Below, piece after piece: positions 47,461 to 57,542 of a stretch of DNA of 64,000 nucleotides. Each line of letters opens with the position of its first letter. Position 1 is the first letter of the stretch. The position numbers were made by a program, and so were the translations under genes. The stretch comes from Imbricaverruca yamaguchii (lineage: Eukaryota; Arthropoda; Thecostraca; Neoverrucidae). Below the pieces are notes generated by a model. The model saw nothing but the letters and a program-made list of their open reading frames with translations. It did no database searches and was not told the DNA's origin. Where the stretch lies: NCBI GenBank assembly GCA_034440575.1, contig JAOTOL010001647.1, forward strand, positions 2,230,001 to 2,294,000, in the 5' to 3' direction.

Positions 47461-47830
47461 GCGACCATCACTTGGATGTCACCCGGTCCCGCACTGTGAT
47501 AGGGAAACGGTGTTTTAGATCCAGAGCACCACTTATGTTCAGCTCGTTGCTACCCGAGCTGATGCGGCTTCCCGTGCCGGTCTTCGGTCGCCAATTACGG
47601 CGGCGCCCGTTCAACGTGCCGCCCATGCCGGATTGATTTGATGCTCGCCCCGCTGTATTACAAAATATATTATTATGACATGTATGACCACCGGTTTAGC
47701 TGTTTTGTGATTTCGACCTTTTCTGTTTTGCTGTTTTATCCAATTGACACGATGCTGTAATAGCCACAAGTCCATTGTAGACTACCTCAATAAAAAACAT
47801 GTCTGTCTGTGGTATTGTTTTCAATGACGT
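47461..47830. other. Dispersed-repeat 3' end shared with 20.6 kb
   Basis: TGTAATAGCCACAAG followed by TAGACTACCTCAATAAAAAA (47756-47798) matches 20646-20682 apart from a handful of changes, mostly transitions. The AATAAA and the surrounding T-rich context suggest a transcribed 3' end or LTR polyadenylation region. On the minus strand at 47590 TTGGCGACCGAAG has the form of an LTR-element leader, but in the opposite sense. Confidence 0.4.
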
Positions 47831-49107
47831 GGGCTTGTCACCTTCTGTGTACTGATGAGGTCATGTGATGTGGCGCATACTCAAACGGTTACGTAGTGCC
47901 ATATTGAATCTCATATCGACGCTGCCCAGATCCAATTACGGCACCATTTCGTAGGATATTCGGAGGACATGTTGGCGCCGTTCTAACAAACCATTTCAAA
48001 ACGAATAAACAAATAAACACGAAGGTGATTATCACCGCAGGAGTGTAGCAAAGTGGACGTCGGGCGTAATCATACGTTATCTTCCCACCGCTCTTCTCCG
48101 TCCGCCTGTGTCTGCACTTCTCTGCTGTCGTCTCTTAACTCATCGAGTCAATTTCATGCTTTACCACTCGGACATTTCACATGGTCAGTGCTCCAAACCT
48201 ATACAACCGCCAGTCATGCGCGCCGCCGATATTCAGCGATACTGCGTCGCCGAGGTGGGATGAGGCCGTCAAATTCCCGCCGCCGGCACACTCGCCTGCC
48301 GGTGCTACCCTTCTCACGAGCGGCGGAGGCCGCCTCACGGGCACTATTCACCACTAATGCTCGGCCCGGCCTCCGGAGAATAAATCACCTCGTTAACATC
48401 GCGTATCCCTCCCCATCTGCAGTGAAAAACCAACAGATAAATCAGCATTGTAACGACGCACGTAAGACGCGAATTAAAACAAGCCAACATTGCGTGGCTT
48501 TGGCCGGGTTTCACACAATGGAAAAGTAGGCTGTAGACGAGGGAATAGTCGGTCTGATGTGGCGGTCCAGGGAGATCCCACCGGTGCCGCTATGAGATTT
48601 ACCACCGTGCGGACCTGATCATGAATGGTTTCAATCGGGCTTCGGCCGTGTGCCAGTGGGAAGCTTCGGTATGCTGGCGCCGTGAAAGGTGCATGTATGA
48701 AGACTTCGACTAAGTGCCTTGTAAAAATGATGTACGACAAATCAATACCACGGACAGGAATGTGAAGGCGATACAAGCCAGGAGATGTATATCCACAGTT
48801 ACTTAGAATGGCGAAAATTATGCATGGTGTCATAGTCAAGCTCGTATAAAAGACAGTTAAATTGAATTATAGGAACATTTTACCTGGTAAAATTACTGCA
48901 GATGAGTTCCTCACGAAGCCTCGTCTGAAAGAATCCTGATGGTGTATTGCCTCCTGTAGTGTTCATAATTATAGAAAACTTTGCAGACCATCTGCAGATG
49001 GTTTGCTCTGGCATGTCAAAGCTACTATGAGCAGTTCACCAACGACTGGTCGCCCATACTGCTCACCTGTGCTCGCCGGCCATTTGGCGGAGCTTCAACA
49101 CCAACCG
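47831..49107. other. Intergenic stretch without recognised genes
   Basis: Mixed sequence; a 158-codon plus-strand frame at 48053-48529 has no known motif and no repeat explanation, but its serine/arginine-rich composition is not informative. Not called as a gene. Confidence 0.45.
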
Positions 49108-49475
49108 CTGCATCACAGCACAGCGTGGCACAGCACACAGCACAGCGTGGCACAGCACACAGCACAGCGTGGCACAGCACACAGCACAGCGTGGCACAGT
49201 ACACAGCTACAACATGGCATAACAAACAGCACAGCGTAGCACAGCACACAGCGTATCATGGCACAGCACACATCACAGCGCGGCACAACACACAGCACAG
49301 CGTGGCACAGCACATGCACAGCGCGGCACAACACACAGCATATCGTGGCACAGCACAGCACAGCTTATCACAGCACAGCTTAGCACAGCACACAGCACAG
49401 CGTGGCACAGCACACAACACAGCGTGGCACAGCACACGCACAGCGCGGCACAGCACACAGCACAGCGTGGCACAG
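49108..49475. repeat. 22-bp GCACAGCGTGGCACAGCACA minisatellite
   Basis: About 15 copies of CACAGCGTGGCACAGCACAC plus AG, with CGCGGCACAAC and TATCATGG variants. Frames rich in Ala/Gln or Cys arise from it. Confidence 0.94.
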
Positions 49476-49835
49476 CGCCGCCGCCGCAGATGTCGGCCGC
49501 CGTCGGTGGCTCGCCTGTGTAACGTGACACAACATTGTGCTGACGCCTCTCAGAACACGGGAGCCGGGCGGGCAGCGGGGCTTATCTCCCCATCGGACAC
49601 TGCTGAGGTGGCCCGCCGCAGTCCGGTGTTCAGCAGTGCGCGGCCTCACGTGAACGCCGAACCGCAGACAGCCGCCGACGCCGCGGTCAGCTCGCTGCAG
49701 GCCGACAAAGCCCGCGTCATCCGACATGAAGAGATACAGCCTGACATAATCCACTTCCCACTGCGCTCTTGATAGCATCCGATGCTGCTGGCTATCGCAG
49801 ACAATTAGGAGGGCCTGTTGCAAGTCCGAGTGCTT
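49476..49835. other. Unique stretch between arrays
   Basis: GC-rich; nothing recognised. Confidence 0.5.
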
Positions 49836-50030
49836 CTCAGTAGTCCTGGTGACTCCCAGTAGTCCGAGTGCCTCCCAGTAGTTCTGCTGATTCCCAGTAG
49901 GCCGAGTGCCTCCCAGTAGTCCGGGTGCCTCCCAGTAGGCCGAGTGCCTCCCAGTAGTCCTGGTGACTCCCAGTAGGCCGAGTGCCTCCCAGGAGTCCTG
50001 GTGACTCCTAGTAGGCCGAGTGCCACTGCA
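49836..50030. repeat. About 20-bp CCCAGTAGTCC repeat
   Basis: About ten copies of GAGTGCCTCCCAGTAGTCC / GGTGACTCCCAGTAGGCC, where the two variants alternate irregularly. Confidence 0.9.
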
Positions 50031-50364
50031 TGTCGGCTTTCTCAACGGCACCATTTGTGAAATGTACTCGATTTCTGTGGATTCCATTTGTGTGGATTCG
50101 ACGATATTTCAGAAGGAAATCGAACCCTGCTGAACCATTTGAAAACATGGGCGTTTGTGTGGCTGCTGTGCTTCCCCACGGATGAGATTCTAGAATATGT
50201 CTGACTGGCAGAGAGTCACACATTCAGCACTGTGAAAACATTTTGAAAGCAACAATTTCACTGAAGAAATTGTTTAAGACATTCATTTAGCCCACGAGTC
50301 AAGCAAACTGAATGTGTTTAAACTGAAACGGTGAGAGGGAATGGACTGTCTCCATGGTACCATA

Positions 50365-51270
50365 CGTAACATGGCCACATCCTGCTAGACTGTAATTGCT
50401 TTAACGCACAAAAAACAACCACTTCAGGCCTTCTGCCAAAAGGGAGGCGGCATCACCCTGTCGCTTCCATCGCTTCTGGGTGACAAGCACCCAGAACTCC
50501 TTCAATTGCTACTTGGATATATGTACGCCACAAAACTAGCAGGAGCACCGCAGACACAACACCACCAATACTCACTTCATCACGCAATGCATGCCCGCGA
50601 AACACTCGTAGGAAACGGGAAAGTAGCCATCCCCGAATAACGTCGGACGCACATGAGCCGATTTGTTTTCCAATTATAAATAAATGATTACCTAGCGGTG
50701 CCACCGGACGTAGACGACCCAACTTGCTTCAGGAAAAAATACATCACGTAAAACGACTACCCAGAGGTAGAGCGGACGTAGATGAGTCGAATTGCAGCAC
50801 CGTACTAAACCCACTGACAACGCTGTACGACGTGCTTAAACTAACCTTCTACTAACAACTAACACGCGGCGGCCGGCGTGATAGTCGGTGTGGACAACTA
50901 CCTCCTTGTCTGCACGGCAAAGACCATTCGGAGCTCTTCGATAAGAGAAGGCTAATGCCAGCACCCTGGCAAAATGAACTTTCTCGTCACTCTCAACTCC
51001 CCTCACCCCTCACCCAACTCAGCTATAAACCATCTTGCGGGGGAATAAAGCAAAATTAAAACCATTTCGAAATCCGGGAGATATCCCCCACCCAGACTAG
51101 CTATCAGCACCTAAAACACGCACACACTATAACTTAAAACTCCCCTAACAACCCTAACATTAATGCACACTTTCCTACGCTTTGCACGCAAAACACACTC
51201 GCTTTAAAGGTGGTGCAAATGAACATTATGGTCCGACGCGCCTCTAAAATCACTCCCCCACCAGAGATGG
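50365..51270 (+). mobile_element. LINE 3' end, copy A
   Basis: Starts with a decayed coding piece GHILLDCNCFNAQ (from 50373) and a long 3' UTR. The whole stretch is collinear with 56930-59660 once two insertions there are removed: shared landmarks are TTCTGGGTGACAA, AACTAGCAGGAGCA, GAGCCGATT, GTGTGGACAA(C/T)TACCTCCTT, AGGCTAATGCCAG, ATAAAGCAAA-like and the TTAAAGG(T/C)GGTGCAA end. The HxLLxC...AQ pattern is the C-terminal cysteine/histidine tail typical of I/Jockey-group ORF2. It could be the missing 3' part of a family like the element at 1213-5565, but no overlap exists to test this. Confidence 0.7.
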
Positions 51271-51984
51271 CAACGCGCTTGCGCAGTCCTCAGTTGCTCT
51301 TGCGAAGCAACGCGGCGGGAAATTATGTAGCGACGTCGGAAGCAAATCCGTAGCCCCCAAAAACAAATCCGGCAGAATGCTCCAGTCAGGTATATTTGTC
51401 TTGGCTAGCTGGTTTAGAAATACAAAATATGTTCTGGGCCGACTTTTTTGTGGTGCACACACAGGCACACCCACGCTATATTCAAGACAATTGTTGGCAC
51501 TCTTCCCGTGCAGACCCGTGCAGACTTGTTCACGCGTCTGGTCTCCGATTGCCCGCTGTGGCAGGTTGTGCATACGGCGGGACGTCACGAGTCCATATTT
51601 ATCTGCCCGGTGGGCAGAGGACTGCCCGATGACTCGAGGCGAGGCCGTGACCTCGGTACGTGTCACCTGGCACCTGACACGGTCTGTTCAAAGACAAACC
51701 ATGTCGGTGAGTCCGATGCCGCGGGCGATGGCCGGTCAGTGTTGACCCCGTGGCGCGGCCAACACTCGCCAGTCACTGCCATCTCCTGCTACTGCCACAA
51801 TCCGAGGCCGCCCTAACAGTCCGAACACTGAGTGGCACGCGCTGCGGCCTGTGCACCCCTGGCCGCCCAGGAAGCAGCTCCGAAGTCCTGTGCCGCTCAA
51901 TGGGAAACCTGAGCGCACCACGTGACCCGTAGCAAAGTCTGAACTCTTCCATTGCTTAATAGCTGCTGATCGTGTAGTCTGGCT
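51271..51984. other. Unique stretch without recognised genes
   Basis: GC-rich with overlapping open frames on both strands and no known motif. Confidence 0.5.
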
Positions 51985-52560
51985 ATCCAGCAGACAGTCC
52001 GGGTCTCGCGCGGTCCAGTGTAGACCGTCGGGAGCCTATTTAAGATGCAGGAGACAGCGTGGGAGTTCTCCGGTCCGAAATGCAGTCTGCTGACTTTCTT
52101 AGGGGTCCAGAAGGAAGTCTGGTTGCCATCTATTTCACGAGGCAGTTTAGAACTGGTCCTTGATGGGAAATTCAGCTTCAGCGTATTCTGGTCTTAAAAG
52201 CAGATTGATTTTCGTATCGTCAAAGAGACAGGTGTATAAAGAGTATACAGATAATAGGTGTATATAAAGGATAATACGATACTAGGATAGGTGTATATAA
52301 AGAGTATATAAAACGAGTATTGGTGGTGCAGAATGCCGCCTGGGCATCATTGCTCCAGAAGGAAGTCTGGACTTTCCCTGTGACTCGCGGAACACCCTTG
52401 GTATTACCTGGTCCAGTAGAAAATCGGGGCATCGTGTGATCCGGGAAGCAGTCTGAAGCTTCCTCGTGATCCAGGAAACAGCTCGGGTGCCACTTGATCG
52501 AGAAGGCTGCCTCGCCGCTCCCCGATATCCAAGCGAGAGCTCTAGCTTCCTATCTGGTCC
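51985..52560. repeat. Decayed tandem repeat of about 45-50 bp
   Basis: Diverged phrases GGTCCAGAAGGAAGTCTGG, TGATCCAGGAAACAGCTCGG and CCGGTCCGAAATGCAGTCTG recur at irregular spacing. The block is interrupted at 52228-52320 by a small GTGTATATAAAGAGTATA repeat. It looks like an old minisatellite preceding the fresh 40-bp array. Confidence 0.55.
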
Positions 52561-52851
52561 CGCGGGCGGCCGGGGCGTCGTCTGATCTGGAAGTTCGCTC
52601 GCTCGCCCTGTGAGGCCCACCCAGGGGCAGCCTGGGTGTCCGGTGCGGCCGCGCTGCGGTGGGAAGTGTGTGCGTCCTGTGTGTGCCACAGGAGGCTGGC
52701 CAGTCGCCCGGGGGCATCCCGTCGTCGGTTGGCCAACCGTAATGACCTCCTATCTGTCGCTGTCTGCCTGCCAACCTTAATAACCGCCTGTCAACTAATC
52801 TAATAAACCCGGAGTACAAGGAACGCGGCGTCGACGAGGTCCTGTACCAGG

Positions 52852-53895
52852 CCACCGCCGGGGACAGCCTGTCTGAAGACAACGTCTCGGGCCGCCGCCG
52901 GGGACAGCTTGTCTGAAGACAACATCCCGGGCCGCCGCCAGGGACAGCGTGTCTGAAGACAACGTCCCGGGCCACTGCCGGGGACAGCATGTCTGAAGAC
53001 AACATCACGGGCCACTGCCATGGACAGCTTGTCTGAAGGCAACATCCCAGGCCACTGCCGGGGACAGCCTGTCTGAAGACAACATCACGGGCCACTGCCG
53101 GGGACAGCCTGTCTGAAGACAACATCACGGGCCACTGCCATGGACAGCTTGTCTGAAGGCAACATCCCAGGCCGCCGCCAGGGACAGCATGTCTGAAGAC
53201 AACACCCCAGGCCACTGCCGGGGACAGCTTGTCTGAAGACAGCGTCACAGGCCACTGCCGGGGACAGCCTGTCTGAAGACAACACCCCGGGCCACTGCCG
53301 GGGACAGCCTGTCTGAAGACAACACCCCGGGCCACTGCCGGGGACAGCGTGTCTGAAGACAATACCCCAGGCCACTGCCGTGGACAGCGTGTCTGAAGAC
53401 AACATCCCGGGCCACTGCCGGGGACAGCGTGTCTGAAGACAACACCCCAGGCCACTGCCGGGGACAGCGTGTCTGAAGACATCCCGGGTCACTGCCGGGG
53501 ACAGCGTGTCTGAAGACAACACCCCGGGCCACTGCCGGGGACAGCGTGTCTGAAGACAACACCCCGGGCCACTGCCGGGGACAGCCTGTCTGAAGACAAC
53601 GTCCCGGGCCACTGCCGGGGACAGCCTGTCTGAAGACAACATCCCGGGCCACTGCCGGGGACAGCCTGTCTGAAGACAACGTCCCGGGCCACTGCCGGGG
53701 ACAGCCTGTCTGAAGACAACGTCCCGGGCCGCCGTCAGGGAGAGCCTGTCTGAAGACAACGTCACGGGCCACTGCCGGGGACAGCCTGTCTGAAGACAAC
53801 GTCCCGGGCCACTGCCGGGGACAGCGTGTCTGAAGACAACGTCCCAGACCGCCACCCGGACAGCCTGTCTGAAGACAACGTCACGGGCCGCCGTC
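52852..53895. repeat. 40-bp minisatellite, 1 kb
   Basis: About 26 copies of GCCACTGCCGGGGACAGCCT followed by GTCTGAAGACAACGTCCCGG. Variants (GCC GCC for CACT; AGCGTG, AGCTTG; ACCCC, ATCAC) recur in patches, and a block near 52980-53075 is repeated at 53085-53170. Frames on the minus strand (VPGSGPGCCLQT) are artefacts. Confidence 0.96.
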
Positions 53896-54105
53896 GGGCC
53901 CATCGGATCAGCTGGACCGGCCGAGGCACCTCCCACCCTCTGGTCCCTGGACAGGCGGCTGGGCGCAGCTCTGGCCACCGATCGCGTCCCTCTGGCCCGT
54001 CACACCCACCAGGTGGAACCGCTGTGTTGTCGCACTGCCGGACCCTGCCAGCGCCGGAGCCACGGACGTTCGCACCAAGGAGGAGCCGTGCCGCATGGTG
54101 GACAG
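53896..54105. other. GC-rich bridge
   Basis: Unique sequence between two arrays; nothing recognised. Confidence 0.5.
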
Positions 54106-54345
54106 CCTGTGTGGATGTGGACAGCCCGTGTGGATGTGGACAACCTGTGTGGATTTGGACAGTCGGTGTGGAGGGCAGACAGTCGCTGTGGAGGGCAGAC
54201 AGTCGGTGTCGAGGGCAGACAGTCTGTGTAAATGTGGACAGTCGGTGTGGATGTGGACAGCCTGTGTGGATGTGGACAGCCTGTGTGGATGTGGACAGCA
54301 TGTGTGGATGTGGACAGCCTGTGTGGACAGCGGACAGTGTCGGCG
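54106..54345. repeat. 19-bp TGTGTGGATGTGGACAGCC repeat
   Basis: About 12 copies of a 19-bp unit; the middle part (54165-54230) is replaced by a variant unit AGGGCAGACAGTCGGTGT. Confidence 0.92.
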
Positions 54346-55159
54346 TGAACCGACCGGGGCGATACGGCTGCCAGCTGTCTGACGGCTGCCAGCGGCCCGC
54401 TGCAGCTGGCCGGAGGTGCCCCCGCCCGCTGCAGCTGGCTGAAGGCTGCCAGCGGCCCGCTGCAGCTGGCCGGGGCGGGCCGCCGCCCGCTGCCCATTTG
54501 TGCCCACCAGACTGTGACTGGGGACACTTACCTGGCTCCTCTCGCCAGCGGGCAGGTGGTTTATTGGCTGGCGTATAGTTTGTGTTTGGTGCGGTTTACA
54601 TTCTATTGGATGGATTATGAAGAAATCTTATTAAAGATAAAACATCCAACATCCAGATGGCGATTTATCCCAAAAGTGTCCCGGATGTGCAAACAAGAAT
54701 TGCCCATAAGCCGTGCGGTAAAGGCTGCTGTTACTGTGCTGTACAGCTTATGCTCTTCTGAAGAATATGCTCGCGATATATTACGGTAACCTCTCGTTTC
54801 GACACTCTTGCAAAAGCGTTTGGCTTCAGCAGCCAGCGAATGACGGCAGATGGTGCGCATGCCTACCAAGCGAACTGCGCTGATGCAATTCACTCCCTCT
54901 CTGCTGCATGATGCCCACTGCAGGGGTGACGAACTGCGAAACTTATCTGGGCTACCAGCCTGGGCTGCAAGCCCATGGCGCTCATATATCACCATGAGCT
55001 TAACGTCGAATATCGAAGACTACTGGTCGTACACTGCAATACGGGGATGCCATTCATGGCCAGCGCCGCGCGTATTGTTATTCACCCTTACTTATGCAGC
55101 CGACGAAGCCGTCATGGACACCGTCCACTGGTCTGACGACCTCGAGTGTGACAGTCCGG
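54346..55159. other. Short GCTGCAGCTGGC duplication and unique sequence
   Basis: CGGCTGCCAGCGGCCCGCTG and GCAGCTGGCCGG are repeated at 54380-54480 in two diverged copies. The remainder to 55159 is mixed sequence with no recognised gene. Confidence 0.55.
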
Positions 55160-56018
55160 GCATGGCGCACCTCTCACGAGACGTGGCACACCTCTCCCGG
55201 GACACACCTCTTACGGGACGTGGCGCACCTCTCACGGGGTACACCTCTCACTGGACGTGGCGCACCTCTCACTGGACGTGGCGCACCTCTCACTGGACGT
55301 GGCGCACCTCTCACTGGACGTGGCGCACCTCTCACTGGACGTGGCGCACCTCTCACGGGACGTGGCGCACCTCTCACGGGACGTGGCACACCTCTCCCGG
55401 GACACACCTCTCACGGGACGTGGCGCACCTCTCACGGGACACACCTCAAGGGAGGCGGCACACCTCTCACGGGAGGCGGCACACTTCTCACGGGACGTGG
55501 CGCACCTCTCACGGGACGTGGCGCACCTCTCACGGGGCGTGGCACACCTCTCACGGGACACACCTCTTACGGGACGTGGCGCACCTCTCACGGGACACAC
55601 CTCAAGGGAGGCGGCACACCTCTCACGGGACGTGGCACACCTCTCACGGGACGTGGCACACTTCTCACGAGACGTGGCGCACCTCTCACGGGACGTGGCG
55701 CACCTCTCACTGGACGTGGCACACCTCTCACGGGACGTGGCGCACCTCTCACGGGACGTGGCGCACCTCCCACGGGACGTGGCACACCTCTCCCGGGACA
55801 CACCTCTCACGGGACGTGGCGCGCCTCTCACGGGACACACCTCAAGGGGAGGCGGCGCACCTCTCACGGGACGTGGCGCACCTCCCACGGGACGTGGCAC
55901 ACCTCTCCCGGGAGGTGGCGCACCTCCCACGGGACGTGGCGCACCTCTCCCGGGACACACCTCGCACGGGACGTGGCGCACCTCCCACGGGACGTGGCGC
56001 ACCTCTCACGGGACTCCG
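55160..56018. repeat. 21-bp GGGACGTGGCGCACCTCTCAC minisatellite (unit given in words)
   Basis: About 40 copies of a 21-bp unit made of GGGACGTGGCGCACC and TCTCAC. Periodic variants are a shorter GGGACACACC module and an AAGGGAGGCGGCACACC module, which recur together about every 150-230 bases (55437, 55590, 55830). This indicates a higher-order repeat of roughly eight to ten units. Confidence 0.95.
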
Positions 56019-56235
56019 TGCAGCAGCCGCCTAACGCGAACGGTAAGCCGGGCGAGCGCTTAATTATGTCGTGGCTGAGAGAGATAAGTGTCTGTCGGCC
56101 GACCGACCGGAAGCTGGCTCAGATGAGCCGATGGCGCGCCGCCGCCGCCGACGCGTCGGTTCCGTCGCGGCGGCGTCGATCCGGTGACGAGCTGTACGAA
56201 CGGTTCGCTGTCTGACGGACTGCAGCCGTACCATC
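56019..56235. other. GC-rich bridge
   Basis: Unique CpG-rich sequence with a small GCCGCCGCCG run; nothing recognised. Confidence 0.5.
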
Positions 56236-56905
56236 CCCAGCTTCATCCTCATCCTCATCCTCATCCTCAGCCTCAGCCTCAGCCTCAGCCTCAGCCTCAG
56301 CCTCAGTCTCATCCTCAGCCTCAGCCTCAGCCTCAGCCTCAGCCTCAGCCTCAGCCTCATCCTCATCCTCATCCTCATCCTCATCCTCATCCTCATCCTC
56401 ATCCTCATCCTCATCCTCATCCTCATCCTCATCCTCATCCTCATCCTCATCCTCATCCTCATCCTCATCCTCATCCTCATCCTCATCCTCATCCTCATCC
56501 TCATCCTCATCCTCATCCTCATCCTCATCCTCATCCTCATCCTCATCCTCATCCTCATCCTCATCCTCATCCTCATCCTCATCCTCATCCTCATCCTCAT
56601 CCTCATCCTCATCCTCATCCTCATCCTCATCCTCATCCTCATCCTCATCCTCATCCTCATCCTCAGCCTCAGCCTCAGCCTCAGCCTCAGCCTCAGCCTC
56701 AGCCTCAGCCTCAGCCTCAGCCTCAGCCTCAGCCTCAGCCTCAGCCTCAGCCTCAGCCTCACCTCACCTCACCTCATCCTCATCCTCATCCTCATCCTCA
56801 GCCTCAGCCTCAGCCTCAGCCTCAGCCTCAGCCTCAGCCTCAGCCTCAGCCTCAGCCTCAGCCTCAGCCTCAGCCTCAGCCTCAGCCTCAGCCTCAGCCT
56901 CAGCC
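56236..56905. repeat. Hexamer microsatellite (CATCCT/CAGCCT)n, 670 bp
   Basis: Over 100 hexamers of two types, CATCCT and CAGCCT, arranged in blocks: a mixed left part, a long CATCCT block at about 56360-56660, then CAGCCT, a short CACCT/CATCCT interruption near 56760, and CAGCCT again. It ends directly at the left edge of the LINE 3' fragment. It encodes (HP)n/(QP)n or poly-Arg dipeptides in open frames without coding support. Confidence 0.97.
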
Positions 56906-56925
56906 GAAGGATGACCATCATACAA

Positions 56926-57125
56926 CACCTCACCGCAACACCTGCAGCAGCGCAGCATCCATAGGCCACTTCCTATTAGACTGTAGTAGCTTTGACGCTC
57001 AAAGACAACCGCTGCAGGCTGTCTACAAAAAAGAGGGCATCATCCTCTCGCGTCCATTGCTTCTGGGTGACAATCACCCAGGACGGATTCAGTTGTATTT
57101 GGCTATATGCACGCCACCAAACTAG
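56926..57125 (+). pseudogene. LINE ORF2 C-terminal fragment
   Basis: An open frame ending TAG at 57123-57125 contains CSSAASIGHFLLDCSSF and a following basic/leucine stretch (LLLGDNHPGRIQLYLAI). This CxxxxxxxHxxxxC-like tail lies after the polymerase in I/Jockey-group ORF2. Only the last 60-65 codons remain. Confidence 0.6.
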
Positions 57126-57536
57126 CAGGAGCATTGTAGACACCACACCACCAACACGCACTTCAACACGCACTTAAGGATGCATTACGGATGGAATAAT
57201 GCCATTACTGGTAGGAATAATGCCATAGCCATACACGAATGACATCGCACGTACACGAGCCGATTCGCTTTCCCATTCAACACGAATGGCTACCCAGCTG
57301 TGTCATCGGACGTAGATGAGCAGACTTGCCTTAAAATTAACATGGCGTAAAACGATTAGAGGTGCCATCTGACGTACATGAGCCGATTTGCCTGGCAATT
57401 TGTCACGTAAAACAGCTACTCATAGATACAACGAACGTAGATGGAACGAATTGCAAACCACTGACTAACTTCACACAAAATCCCGCATGAAATCATGCTG
57501 CTACTGACCACTACAAACAACTAACACTGCAGAAGG

Positions 57537-57542
57537 TGTGAT
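57537..57542 (+). repeat. Left target-site duplication of CR1-like LINE
   Basis: TGTGAT, repeated at 59181-59186. In the empty-site copy A the sequence here is CGTGATAGTCGGTGTGG, so the duplicated bases lie exactly where the two copies part. Confidence 0.7.

Noticed and set aside
48053..48529. 158-codon plus-strand gene
   Set aside because: Ser/Arg-rich without known motifs; no supporting context.
50453..50722. Minus-strand 89-codon protein
   Set aside because: It is the antisense of the LINE 3' end (copy A); the related antisense frame at 56976-57173 confirms this origin.
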